Source: a virus | IMG/VR virus record: IMGVR_UViG_3300018428_000136 | Coordinates: 1-27,324 of that record | Strand: one strand, 5' to 3' | DNA length: 27,324 nucleotides | The notes under the pieces: model-generated | Told to the model about the DNA's origin: nothing | What the model saw: only the letters and a program-made list of their open reading frames with translations | Database searches by the model: none | Shown: positions 16,467 through 21,630 of the stretch, piece after piece | Layout: every line of letters starts with the position of its first letter | Numbering within the stretch: position 1 is the first letter of the stretch | Translations under genes and position numbers: made by a program

Positions 16467-16560
16467 TGGTAGTCCTGGCGGGAGTCGAACCCACATCGCT
16501 CTCTAATCTGGAGACTGTGCCGAGTATAAGCCGGGTGTTTTACCATTAAACTACAGGACC
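16467..16560 (-). tRNA. Atypical tRNA, class II shape, UAU anticodon
   Basis: Folded by eye on the minus strand. The acceptor GGTCCTG pairs with CAGGACT, with a G-U at position 1-72, then A73 and an encoded CCA (16467-16469). The D stem GTTT pairs with AAAC and the T stem/loop GTGGG-TTCGACT-CCCGC is standard. The anticodon loop CTTATAC gives UAU (16526-16528, Ile AUA), but its stem CCCGG/TCGGC has a G-U and one C-C mismatch. Between the anticodon stem and T stem are 24 nt containing a TCTC/GAGA hairpin, i.e. a long variable arm as in Leu, Ser or Tyr tRNAs. No known Ile tRNA has such an arm. The fold is well supported; the identity is not. Leu/Ser/Tyr descent, an altered-identity tRNA or a decayed tRNA are all possible. 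Confidence 0.7.
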
Positions 16561-16567
16561 ACTAACT

Positions 16568-16801
16568 TTAATTTAGAACAGGATCGCTAGGACATTCTTC
16601 TTGATCCGGATGCCAGTGAGTAACGTCACCGGTTAAGAATCCATAATCACAGTAGAATATACTCATTCCTTCCCATTCCTTTCCATCTTCATCAACATAG
16701 AGGCCTCCGTAAAAGCCTCTATGAGTACCTACCATATCAAAGAAGTACCAACAAGGTTCTCCTACTTGGGGTAGTCTTTCATTAACATTAATCCATTTCA
16801 T
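16568..16801 (-). CDS. DUF551-like small protein
   Basis: A 77-residue protein starting MKWINVNERLPQVGEP and ending in VTHWHPDQE. The DUF551 family found in phages starts W-I-S-V-x-x-R-L-P and ends VTHW-x-P, so this is a good match in order, with GFYGGLYVDEDGKEWEG between. A strong Shine-Dalgarno (GAGGAG) precedes the ATG. Seven nt after its stop lies the odd tRNA, so gene and tRNA may be co-transcribed. The molecular function of the family is not established. Confidence 0.8.
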   Translation of the reverse strand: MKWINVNERLPQVGEPCWYFFDMVGTHRGFYGGLYVDEDGKEWEGMSIFYCDYGFLTGDVTHWHPDQEECPSDPVLN

Positions 16802-16837
16802 AATAAACTCCTCTTAATAGATTGTGTTTGTTGTTTA

Positions 16838-17014
16838 CTATGTAATGCCTATTAGACCCCAACCATGGTTTGCTATTGCATTTAAGATAATAGCAAGGCA
16901 AGTAAGAATGTGCAACACCACCCAAAGAGTACGAAGGATTGCCACTCTGTCAGAACGATTGTTATCTTCTTCATATGCTTTACTTCCTATTGTTTTACAC
17001 CATGTTTCCCACAT
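16838..17014 (-). CDS. Small membrane protein, 58 aa
   Basis: The start is set at 17014 (ATG TGG GAA), with GGAAAG about 6 nt upstream; a longer frame to 17059 would run into tRNA-Trp and is rejected. The protein has a polar N-terminus with GSKAYEEDNNRSDRVAILRT and one hydrophobic segment (about 31-50, WVVLHILTCLAIILNAIANH). Small proteins of this pattern recur in T4-like marine phages. Membrane location is likely; function is unknown. Confidence 0.65.
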   Translation of the reverse strand: MWETWCKTIGSKAYEEDNNRSDRVAILRTLWVVLHILTCLAIILNAIANHGWGLIGIT

Positions 17015-17030
17015 ACTGTACTTTCCGAAT

Positions 17031-17104
17031 TGGCAGAGGAGCAAGGAATTGAACCCCATCCTGCTGGGTTGGAACCAGCCGTGCTACCGTAACACTTCTC
17101 CCCC
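17031..17104 (-). tRNA. tRNA-Trp(CCA)
   Basis: A complete cloverleaf: acceptor GGGGGAG with CTCCTCT (two G-U pairs), D stem GTGT/GCAC, anticodon stem GCTGG/CCAGC perfectly paired around TTCCAAC (anticodon CCA at 17070-17072), T loop TTCAATT, discriminator G and encoded 3' CCA. It lies 5 nt after the stop of the glycine-zipper gene and is presumably processed from that transcript. Confidence 0.92.
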
Positions 17105-17109
17105 GTAAC

Positions 17110-17532
17110 TTATTTTTGAAAAGTGACTTTATAGTCCTTTCCATTATAGGCAAATGTAATCGTACTGTGACTATACATTTCTTTGCTAACTTCGTTGTAC
17201 CTTGTTTCAGTACTACACTTACGTTGCAAAGTTTTTTCATCTTGGTTTGCAAATAATCCACCAAGCAGTGCCCCAGCGGCGCCATTGCCTTTACTGTCGC
17301 CTATTTGATTACCAATAATGCCACCTACTATCATACCTTCAACATCAAGACCACCAAGTTTAGGTTTTGTGTCAACTTCAACATGAGTACAAACTTCTAC
17401 ACTGTAAGGTGTACGATCAATAACTGTTTTGTAATGATCAGTTACTGTACCTGTTGTATTCTGGTATGCATAGGCAGTATTGGCAATAAAACATGAGCCA
17501 AGGGCCAATCCAACTACTATAAAATTTTTCAT
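17110..17532 (-). CDS. Exported glycine-zipper protein (17 kDa antigen/2TM-like)
   Basis: A 140-residue protein with a cleavable signal peptide (residues 1-22, ending AYA) and a glycine-zipper membrane domain (about 60-95: GGLDVEGMIVGGIIGNQIGDS and AAGALLGGLF), as in the 17-kDa antigen/YmgG family of outer-membrane-associated proteins. Two cysteines, C48 and C106, flank the zipper and may form a disulfide after export. Shine-Dalgarno AAGGA precedes the ATG. The gene sits between tRNA-Leu and tRNA-Trp and is preceded by a structured leader. A phage that exports such a protein may alter the host envelope, for superinfection exclusion or lysis; this is inference. Confidence 0.88.
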   Translation of the reverse strand: MKNFIVVGLALGSCFIANTAYAYQNTTGTVTDHYKTVIDRTPYSVEVCTHVEVDTKPKLGGLDVEGMIVGGIIGNQIGDSKGNGAAGALLGGLFANQDEKTLQRKCSTETRYNEVSKEMYSHSTITFAYNGKDYKVTFQK

Positions 17533-17556
17533 AACTATATCCTTTCTCTTATAGTA

Positions 17557-17647
17557 GAGCAGTTTAAAGTCATGCTCAGGACTTGCTGAGACCTTTCTCG
17601 AGGGCGCCTCCCAATTTCCCGCCTGAACTTTTATCTAGGGGCCAGGC
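17557..17647 (-). ncRNA. Candidate structured 5' leader RNA
   Basis: The 142-nt stretch between tRNA-Leu and the glycine-zipper gene has no ORF and is unusually GC-rich for this window. On the minus strand it can form a GCCTG/CAGGC stem (17643-17647 with 17621-17625), a GAGG-CGC-CCTC hairpin (17600-17610), and CTCAG/CTGAG (17575-17590) with loop CAAGTC. An alternative GAGCA/TGCTC stem (17557-17577) shares bases with that stem. The AAGTC loop can pair with GACTT (17567-17571) as a pseudoknot. The octamer GAGAAAGG occurs twice, once at the Shine-Dalgarno (17541-17548) and once at 17592-17599. Competing helices suggest a cis-regulatory RNA; I do not recognise a known riboswitch class. Confidence 0.4.
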
Positions 17648-17674
17648 CTAACCACGTTTATACTCGTTCCCTAT

Positions 17675-17760
17675 TGGTGCGAGCAGAGAGACTCGAACTC
17701 TCACGACCAATGGTCAACGGATTTTAAGTCCGTTGCGTCTACCTATTCCGCCATGCTCGC
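17675..17760 (-). tRNA. tRNA-Leu(UAA)
   Basis: Class II tRNA. Acceptor GCGAGCA/TGCTCGC, anticodon stem ACGGA/TCCGT around CTTAAAA (anticodon TAA, reading UUA), a variable arm with GACCATTGGTC, T loop TTCGAGT, A73 and encoded CCA (17675-17677). UUA is a favoured Leu codon in AT-rich phage genes. The promoter at 17806-17834 lies just upstream. Confidence 0.95.
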
Positions 17761-17805
17761 GATAAAACTAATTGTAAGTTCCTTCTCTGCTCTAACTATA
17801 TGTAT

Positions 17806-17834
17806 ACTATACTACCGAATGGTAACGTTGTCAA
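17806..17834 (-). promoter_or_regulatory. Predicted sigma-70 promoter for tRNA-Leu and glycine-zipper gene
   Basis: TTGACA (17829-17834), a 17-nt spacer, then TATAGT (17806-17811). The -35 box overlaps the stop codon of the HExxH gene; the rest is in the intergenic gap. Confidence 0.75.
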
Positions 17835-18535
17835 CTGTTTTCTATATTATTATATACTTTTTTTAATAATTTTTTTATTACAGGATGTTTTGTGTTAAAA
17901 CCCCATACAGCAAGATATCCTAAAAGGTTAGGTGATAACAAATATCCTAGTTCGTCTTTCAGTCCTGCTGTTTGTGTTACTTTGCGTAACAAATCTATTG
18001 CGGTTTGTTTGTCTCTTTTACGCAACAATTCGGCACTGATGTTTTTTGCAAATGCTTCTATTTCATCATCATTACCCAGATATTCTTTTGCACGTTTTAC
18101 ATCAGGTTCTTTGTCTTTAGTTTTGTAATCTCTTTGTCTAACAAAACTCCTCGACCTATATTGTCGCATATGAATCATTTCATGTTCAAGTGCGTCTAAT
18201 ACCCTATCTCTGATATTTGCAATACCGTCTTTTGTAAATTCTAAATTTTTATCTTTAACACTAAAAACAAGATCAATACTGAATGGATCAAATCCATCTT
18301 CATCATCATGCGGATCGTATGCGGCGTTCATGTTCATATCTCCACTATCTACTTCTTTGCTTGTAATAACTTTGACTTCGTCTACGCCAAATTGTTTTAG
18401 TGTTTGTTCAAGTTTTTTTGCTATGTGTTTAGGCTTGAGAGGTTGATCACCACTTCCTAGATACATTAGAAAAGGTTCTAATGCTTTAGCAAGTTCTTCA
18501 CGATCGACGGGTTGTAATATCTCTGCTAACTGCAT
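17831..18535 (-). CDS. HExxH zinc-metalloprotease-like protein
   Basis: A 234-residue protein with a zinc-peptidase signature HEMIH (H118, E119, H122) inside a helix that reads ALEHEMIHMRQYRSR, and a downstream acidic stretch DDEIEAFAKN (E158 or E160) that could be the third zinc ligand. An N-terminal helical region (1-60) precedes it; no signal peptide or membrane segment is seen. Similar small HExxH proteins are found in T4-like marine phages with unknown targets. Structural cleavage in virion assembly, or host protein degradation, are possible. The -35 of the tRNA-Leu promoter overlaps its 3' end. Confidence 0.75.
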   Translation of the reverse strand: MQLAEILQPVDREELAKALEPFLMYLGSGDQPLKPKHIAKKLEQTLKQFGVDEVKVITSKEVDSGDMNMNAAYDPHDDEDGFDPFSIDLVFSVKDKNLEFTKDGIANIRDRVLDALEHEMIHMRQYRSRSFVRQRDYKTKDKEPDVKRAKEYLGNDDEIEAFAKNISAELLRKRDKQTAIDLLRKVTQTAGLKDELGYLLSPNLLGYLAVWGFNTKHPVIKKLLKKVYNNIENS

Positions 18536-18543
18536 GATTGTAT

Positions 18544-18987
18544 TTACTTAGGTTTGCGTGAAGTTTTAGTAGATGAAGGCATACTAAAGGTTTTAGGACC
18601 CTTCATTATTTTCTCAATTTCTTTTTTTTGTTTATAATTGCGTTCGCGAGGATCATAATCTTCTTTGTGTAGCACTGACACAGATTTTTCATATTCAGCA
18701 TAGTGCTTGATATCACTGCCGGGTATTTTTATAGCAGTGTCTTCTTTAGGTGCATATCCAACAGTCATTTCTGTGGCGTGTCTATCACTTAAAGTTTTAA
18801 CTTGAACTTCTTTCTTATCGTGCGAACTCCATTCGTACTCTGGCCTTCTAACAGCAGGAGCAGATGTAATCATAGTTTTTATATTTGTCTTACCACAGTT
18901 TGGACAAGTTTCAGCGGTACCGTCCATGGGTACCAGTTCATCCCACTCAAATTCACAATCTTCACAACCAAATGATCTAAGAGGCAT
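18544..18987 (-). CDS. FmdB-like zinc-ribbon protein
   Basis: A 147-residue protein. The first 35 residues match the FmdB/regulatory zinc-ribbon domain: MPLRSFGCEDC, then CPNCG, giving C8, C11, C28 and C31. The rest is polar and basic with a lysine-rich end. FmdB-type ribbons are small metal-binding modules in putative regulators. Its ATG overlaps the stop of the GNAT gene by 1 nt, so the two are coupled. No DNA-binding domain is recognisable beyond the ribbon. Confidence 0.85.
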   Translation of the reverse strand: MPLRSFGCEDCEFEWDELVPMDGTAETCPNCGKTNIKTMITSAPAVRRPEYEWSSHDKKEVQVKTLSDRHATEMTVGYAPKEDTAIKIPGSDIKHYAEYEKSVSVLHKEDYDPRERNYKQKKEIEKIMKGPKTFSMPSSTKTSRKPK

Positions 18988-19478
18988 TATTTTTCTCCTA
19001 ACTTATACTCAAAATTTTGTGTGGTACTGTTAATGCTAATGACCTTTGCTCCATTACGAATATGAAAGTGTGTTGCCATAGGAGTCAACGGAGATAAAGT
19101 TATCACTCTTTCAATACCATTTTTCTTTGCGTATTCAATTACTTTATTAATTATCTCTTTTCCTGCACCTTTTTTCCTACTCCATACAGTGTATGCAATA
19201 GCAATATTCTTTTGATCTTTAAGGTGTGCAAGTTCACTCATCATGTCTAGTTCTTTGACACTGTGGGGAATATCATTTGTAAATGCTACACAAATAATTC
19301 CCTCAATCTCTTCCTCAAACTTTAAACCAAATATTTTTCTGCCATTGGTTATTCTCCAACCTAATGTAAGTTCTGGTCTAACAGGATCTTCAGAAACATC
19401 TATATCGTCTAGTTCAACTAATTCAGTTCCTTTAACCCAACGAAAAAATTCGTTTATATTGTCTTTAAATTTTTGCAC
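18987..19478 (-). CDS. GNAT-family acetyltransferase-like protein
   Basis: A 163-residue protein with a GNAT-type core: beta strand NIAIAYTVW, the acetyl-CoA pyrophosphate loop RKKGAGKEI (101-109), the following helix INKVIEYAKKNGIERV, and ATHFHIRNGAKVI. The N-terminal 50 residues look like an extra domain. Substrate unknown. Start supported by a GGAG Shine-Dalgarno. It sits 1 nt after the membrane-protein gene and is coupled to the FmdB-like gene. Targets could be a protein or a tRNA/antibiotic-type small molecule. Confidence 0.8.
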   Translation of the reverse strand: MQKFKDNINEFFRWVKGTELVELDDIDVSEDPVRPELTLGWRITNGRKIFGLKFEEEIEGIICVAFTNDIPHSVKELDMMSELAHLKDQKNIAIAYTVWSRKKGAGKEIINKVIEYAKKNGIERVITLSPLTPMATHFHIRNGAKVISINSTTQNFEYKLGEK

Positions 19479-19479
19479 A

Positions 19480-19725
19480 TTAACTCCACATTTGATCTAT
19501 TTTTCGTTTGTAACTCCAATAAAGGATATAGTCAACAAAAATAGTATTTAAGAAAAATCCCATAACAGTAAAAACAAATCCGAAAAGATATGGCAGTAAA
19601 AACAAAATAAAAAACATTTTTAAAATGTAATCAATTGCAAAATACTCCGGTACAGAATAAGTTAACCACGGACCAAGATCTGGTTTAGGTGGCTTCGGCC
19701 GGTAATCTTCATATTCATGATACAT
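19480..19725 (-). CDS. Small membrane protein, 81 aa
   Basis: An 81-residue protein: a Pro/Tyr-rich N-terminus (YEDYRPKPPKPDLG), then two close hydrophobic segments (about 33-60 and 60-70, MFFILFLLPYLFGFVFTVMGF), and a basic C-terminus. Its ATG overlaps the stop of the ClpP-like gene by 1 nt. Probably an inner-membrane protein. No family recognised. Confidence 0.78.
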   Translation of the reverse strand: MYHEYEDYRPKPPKPDLGPWLTYSVPEYFAIDYILKMFFILFLLPYLFGFVFTVMGFFLNTIFVDYILYWSYKRKIDQMWS

Positions 19726-20285
19726 TATAAAATCTCGTCTGCTAGTTTTAAATCAATTAATTGTTTTGCCGTAAAATATTGATCGCTTTTATCATTAAAT
19801 TTTTTACGTACATCGGTCAAACTCATTCCACAGGCTTCTCTAATTATATTAAAACTTCTTAGTTCACAGTTTGCATTTTCTTTCATAGCACTTCTCATGT
19901 CGTGCATCTTTGATTCCATAGCGTCTGAATGTTGATGGTTCATTATACCTGTGTTTTTTCCTATGTATCTGTAACCCTGTTTTCCACTTATAAAAATTAA
20001 AAAGGCGGCACTCATTACCGCTCCAACTCCAACAGTGCTTATTGTGTGATAACTTTCTTTCATTATATCAATCAAAGCAAATGCTTGGTATAAATCACCA
20101 CCTGTGCTGTTAATATATAATTCTAAAGTACGTTTTGGTTTCTTGGTTAAATTAGCACTAACAATCCATTTAATAGCATTACCAATATTTTCTTCTGATA
20201 TATCTCCAGTCAAATAATGTATATCGTTTTCCAAAAGCGAAACGTCTATTCTGTCATCTGCTGTAAAATTTTCAAATCTTTTCAT
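19725..20285 (-). CDS. ClpP-like serine protease, second paralogue
   Basis: A 186-residue ClpP/crotonase-fold peptidase. The triad can be placed as S92 (GVGAVMSAAF), H117 (IMNHQHSD) and D165 (FNDKSDQYFTA), matching ClpP spacing. LYINSTGG (57-63) replaces the usual YINSPGG. It differs strongly from the other ClpP here (14015-14608) and lacks the normal proline after the catalytic His, so it may have a separate origin or substrate. Mixed ClpP1/ClpP2 chambers are known in other organisms. A promoter with both sigma-70 and late motifs lies directly upstream and AAGGA is the Shine-Dalgarno. Confidence 0.88.
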   Translation of the reverse strand: MKRFENFTADDRIDVSLLENDIHYLTGDISEENIGNAIKWIVSANLTKKPKRTLELYINSTGGDLYQAFALIDIMKESYHTISTVGVGAVMSAAFLIFISGKQGYRYIGKNTGIMNHQHSDAMESKMHDMRSAMKENANCELRSFNIIREACGMSLTDVRKKFNDKSDQYFTAKQLIDLKLADEIL

Positions 20286-20296
20286 ATGTCCTTACA

Positions 20297-20325
20297 ATAA
20301 TATACGTATATTTATACAATGTCAA
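20297..20325 (-). promoter_or_regulatory. Composite promoter: sigma-70 hexamers plus T4-like late motif
   Basis: TTGACA (20320-20325), a 17-nt spacer and TATTAT (20297-20302) form a consensus promoter. Inside the spacer, TATAAATA (20309-20316) is an exact match to the T4 late promoter. The site is in the 63-nt non-coding gap upstream of the ClpP-like gene, so one site could serve both early and late transcription. Confidence 0.65.
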
Positions 20326-20348
20326 ATATACAGATGCTCGTTGTGTTT

Positions 20349-20425
20349 TGGCCCGCTCGGCAGGACTCGAACCTGCAACCTACGGCTTAGAAGGCCGTTG
20401 CTCTATCCAGTTGTGCTACGAGCGG
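20349..20425 (-). tRNA. tRNA-Arg(UCU)
   Basis: Acceptor CCGCTCG/CGAGCGG, D arm GCAC/GAGC with one A-A mismatch, anticodon stem ACGGC/GCCGT around CTTCTAA (anticodon TCT, reading AGA), T arm GCAGG-TTCGAGT-CCTGC, discriminator G, encoded CCA (20349-20351). AGA is the usual Arg codon of AT-rich phage genes. Confidence 0.93.
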
Positions 20426-20447
20426 TTTGCTCCAAAACATTATACTC

Positions 20448-20476
20448 ATAATAACACCTAAGTTGATGTGTGTCAA
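20448..20476 (-). promoter_or_regulatory. Predicted sigma-70 promoter for tRNA-Arg
   Basis: TTGACA (20471-20476), a 17-nt spacer and TATTAT (20448-20453). A perfect TATAAT at 20439-20444 lies just downstream, but with no -35 at proper distance. The -35 is covered by an 18-bp inverted repeat. Confidence 0.65.
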
Positions 20477-20478
20477 CT
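20461..20478. promoter_or_regulatory. Operator-like inverted repeat over the tRNA-Arg -35
   Basis: AGTTGA-TGTGTG-TCAACT: 6-bp arms around 6 bp. It overlaps the -35 box of the tRNA-Arg promoter and lies upstream of the plus-strand DUF3307 gene. Could bind a dimeric repressor. Confidence 0.4.
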
Positions 20479-20534
20479 CAAAACTAATTTTTTTGGTAAA
20501 TAAAAGTGGATACCCCGTCGAGCGAGATTATCAA

Positions 20535-20894
20535 ATGTACTTACTGTTCTTTTTTCTGCTACTGTTAAAACACACGGTTGCAGATTTAATGCTACAGAGG
20601 TATTTTGTAAGTGGTGCCAACAAGCAAAAATATTTAGATTTATACAGTCAAACGCACTATCTACATCATAGTGTATTGACTTTGCTTATTGCTTTATTTT
20701 TTGTTGATTTACAATTTGCTATTGTGCTATGCTTAATTGATCATATAGCACATTGGCATATTGATTTTGCCAAAACATCTGTGATTAAGAAGTTTGAAAT
20801 TACAACACAACACAAGACTTTTTGGGCCTTGCAATCCGCTGATCAAAGTTTACACTTTGCTACGTATTACTTTTTAACTTTACTGTTAGTATAA
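20535..20894 (+). CDS. DUF3307 membrane protein
   Basis: A 119-residue protein (start at 20535, preceded by a weak GAG Shine-Dalgarno). A longer frame from 20427 is rejected because it runs through promoter and tRNA-proximal non-coding DNA. It has several membrane segments (residues about 3-14, 47-60, 105-117) and a DUF3307-type pattern: KHTVADLMLQRYFVSGANK, then H-rich TH-x-x-H and CLIDHIAHWHIDFAK. It is one of the few plus-strand genes. It converges with the 86-aa gene and overlaps it by 28 nt. DUF3307 proteins occur in phages and bacteria with no known function. Confidence 0.8.
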   Translation: MYLLFFFLLLLKHTVADLMLQRYFVSGANKQKYLDLYSQTHYLHHSVLTLLIALFFVDLQFAIVLCLIDHIAHWHIDFAKTSVIKKFEITTQHKTFWALQSADQSLHFATYYFLTLLLV

Positions 20895-21127
20895 TTTTTT
20901 GGAAGTTTACTTGCAGAGATTGGTAACGGTTCGCCATCAGCATCAGTTGGTTGATGTAAATTGTCTGGCTCTGAATCATCTTTGTCTGCCGCAATTTCTG
21001 TAGGGTTAACACCATCAGGTAATGTAACTTCACCTGCTTCTACTTTTTTGCGTTCTGCTTTAGATTCTACCCAACCTTCATCTTCAACTCTAGCAACTTT
21101 TTCTACTTTGATTATTTTTTCTGACAT
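20867..21127 (-). CDS. Small acidic hypothetical protein, 86 aa
   Basis: An 86-residue, hydrophilic, Glu/Lys/Asp-rich protein (MSEKIIKVEKVARVEDEGWVESK at the start is listed only by its first part: MSEKIIKVEKVARV), predicted disordered. A strong Shine-Dalgarno (AAGGAGTAG) precedes the ATG. It follows the coiled-coil membrane protein by 9 nt. No family recognised. Confidence 0.75.
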   Translation of the reverse strand: MSEKIIKVEKVARVEDEGWVESKAERKKVEAGEVTLPDGVNPTEIAADKDDSEPDNLHQPTDADGEPLPISASKLPKNYTNSKVKK

Positions 21128-21136
21128 ATCTACTCC

Positions 21137-21607
21137 TTATTTGCTTGTTGCCATGTCGGCTAACGGATTTTCAAGAGCCTTTTTAATTTGTTTGCTAATC
21201 TTTTCATCAAGTTCTTTCATATCTTGCTTGATAGTTTTAATAGCATCATTTATATCTCTATTAAGTTCTCTTGAGTCTTCTTTTACTTTTGTTTCTGTAT
21301 CTTCAACAATAGTTTCAATTCTTCTAATATCGCCTTTCATATCACCTTTAAGATCTCTAGTAACTCCTACAACAAGTTCTAGTTCTTCTTTCATGAATGT
21401 AATTTCTTCTTCAATCACTGCAAGGCGCTTATCAAAGCCACTTAGGTCTGGAGCAACATAAGAATCTATTTTGGCTTCCATGGCTTGATATCTGCTAAAC
21501 AGTTCAAAACCTCCCCATAGTCCACCCATTATTGTACCTATCAAAGGTAGAACTAATAATAGTTTGCTACCACCTATTTTAATACCTTTATATTCTATTT
21601 CTGCCAT
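21137..21607 (-). CDS. Membrane-anchored coiled-coil protein
   Basis: A 156-residue protein. A short N-terminus is followed by one membrane helix (about 15-36, KLLLVLPLIGTIMGGLWGGF) and a long charged coiled coil (about 50-150, EEEITFMKEELELVVGV, then repeated D/E and K residues at heptad-like spacing). A single membrane segment plus coiled coil suits a spanin-like or tail-tube/membrane tether role, but no lysis partner is seen. Shine-Dalgarno AGGAG and a TATAAATA motif lie directly upstream. Confidence 0.82.
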   Translation of the reverse strand: MAEIEYKGIKIGGSKLLLVLPLIGTIMGGLWGGFELFSRYQAMEAKIDSYVAPDLSGFDKRLAVIEEEITFMKEELELVVGVTRDLKGDMKGDIRRIETIVEDTETKVKEDSRELNRDINDAIKTIKQDMKELDEKISKQIKKALENPLADMATSK

Positions 21608-21622
21608 AATGTTCTCCTATTG

Positions 21623-21630
21623 TATTTATA
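21623..21630 (-). promoter_or_regulatory. T4-like late promoter motif (exact TATAAATA)
   Basis: TATAAATA fills the left part of the 23-nt gap before the coiled-coil gene. If it works like T4 late promoters, the transcript would begin near the AGGAG Shine-Dalgarno, giving a leader of about 10 nt. The exact match in non-coding DNA is notable; the short leader is a caution. Confidence 0.5.

Noticed and set aside
16467-16560. Group I intron as the cause of the odd tRNA length
   Set aside because: The gene is only 94 nt and has no conserved intron core; a long variable arm explains the length.
16838-17059. Longer form of the 58-aa membrane protein, starting inside tRNA-Trp
   Set aside because: It would read through the tRNA acceptor; the start at 17014 with GGAAAG upstream is more likely.
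17557-17650. A fifth tRNA between tRNA-Leu and the glycine-zipper gene
   Set aside because: No acceptor/CCA pairing or TTCRA T-loop could be fitted to a cloverleaf.
20427-20534. Longer N-terminus for the DUF3307 protein
   Set aside because: It spans promoter and operator-like DNA of tRNA-Arg, and the family start matches position 20535.
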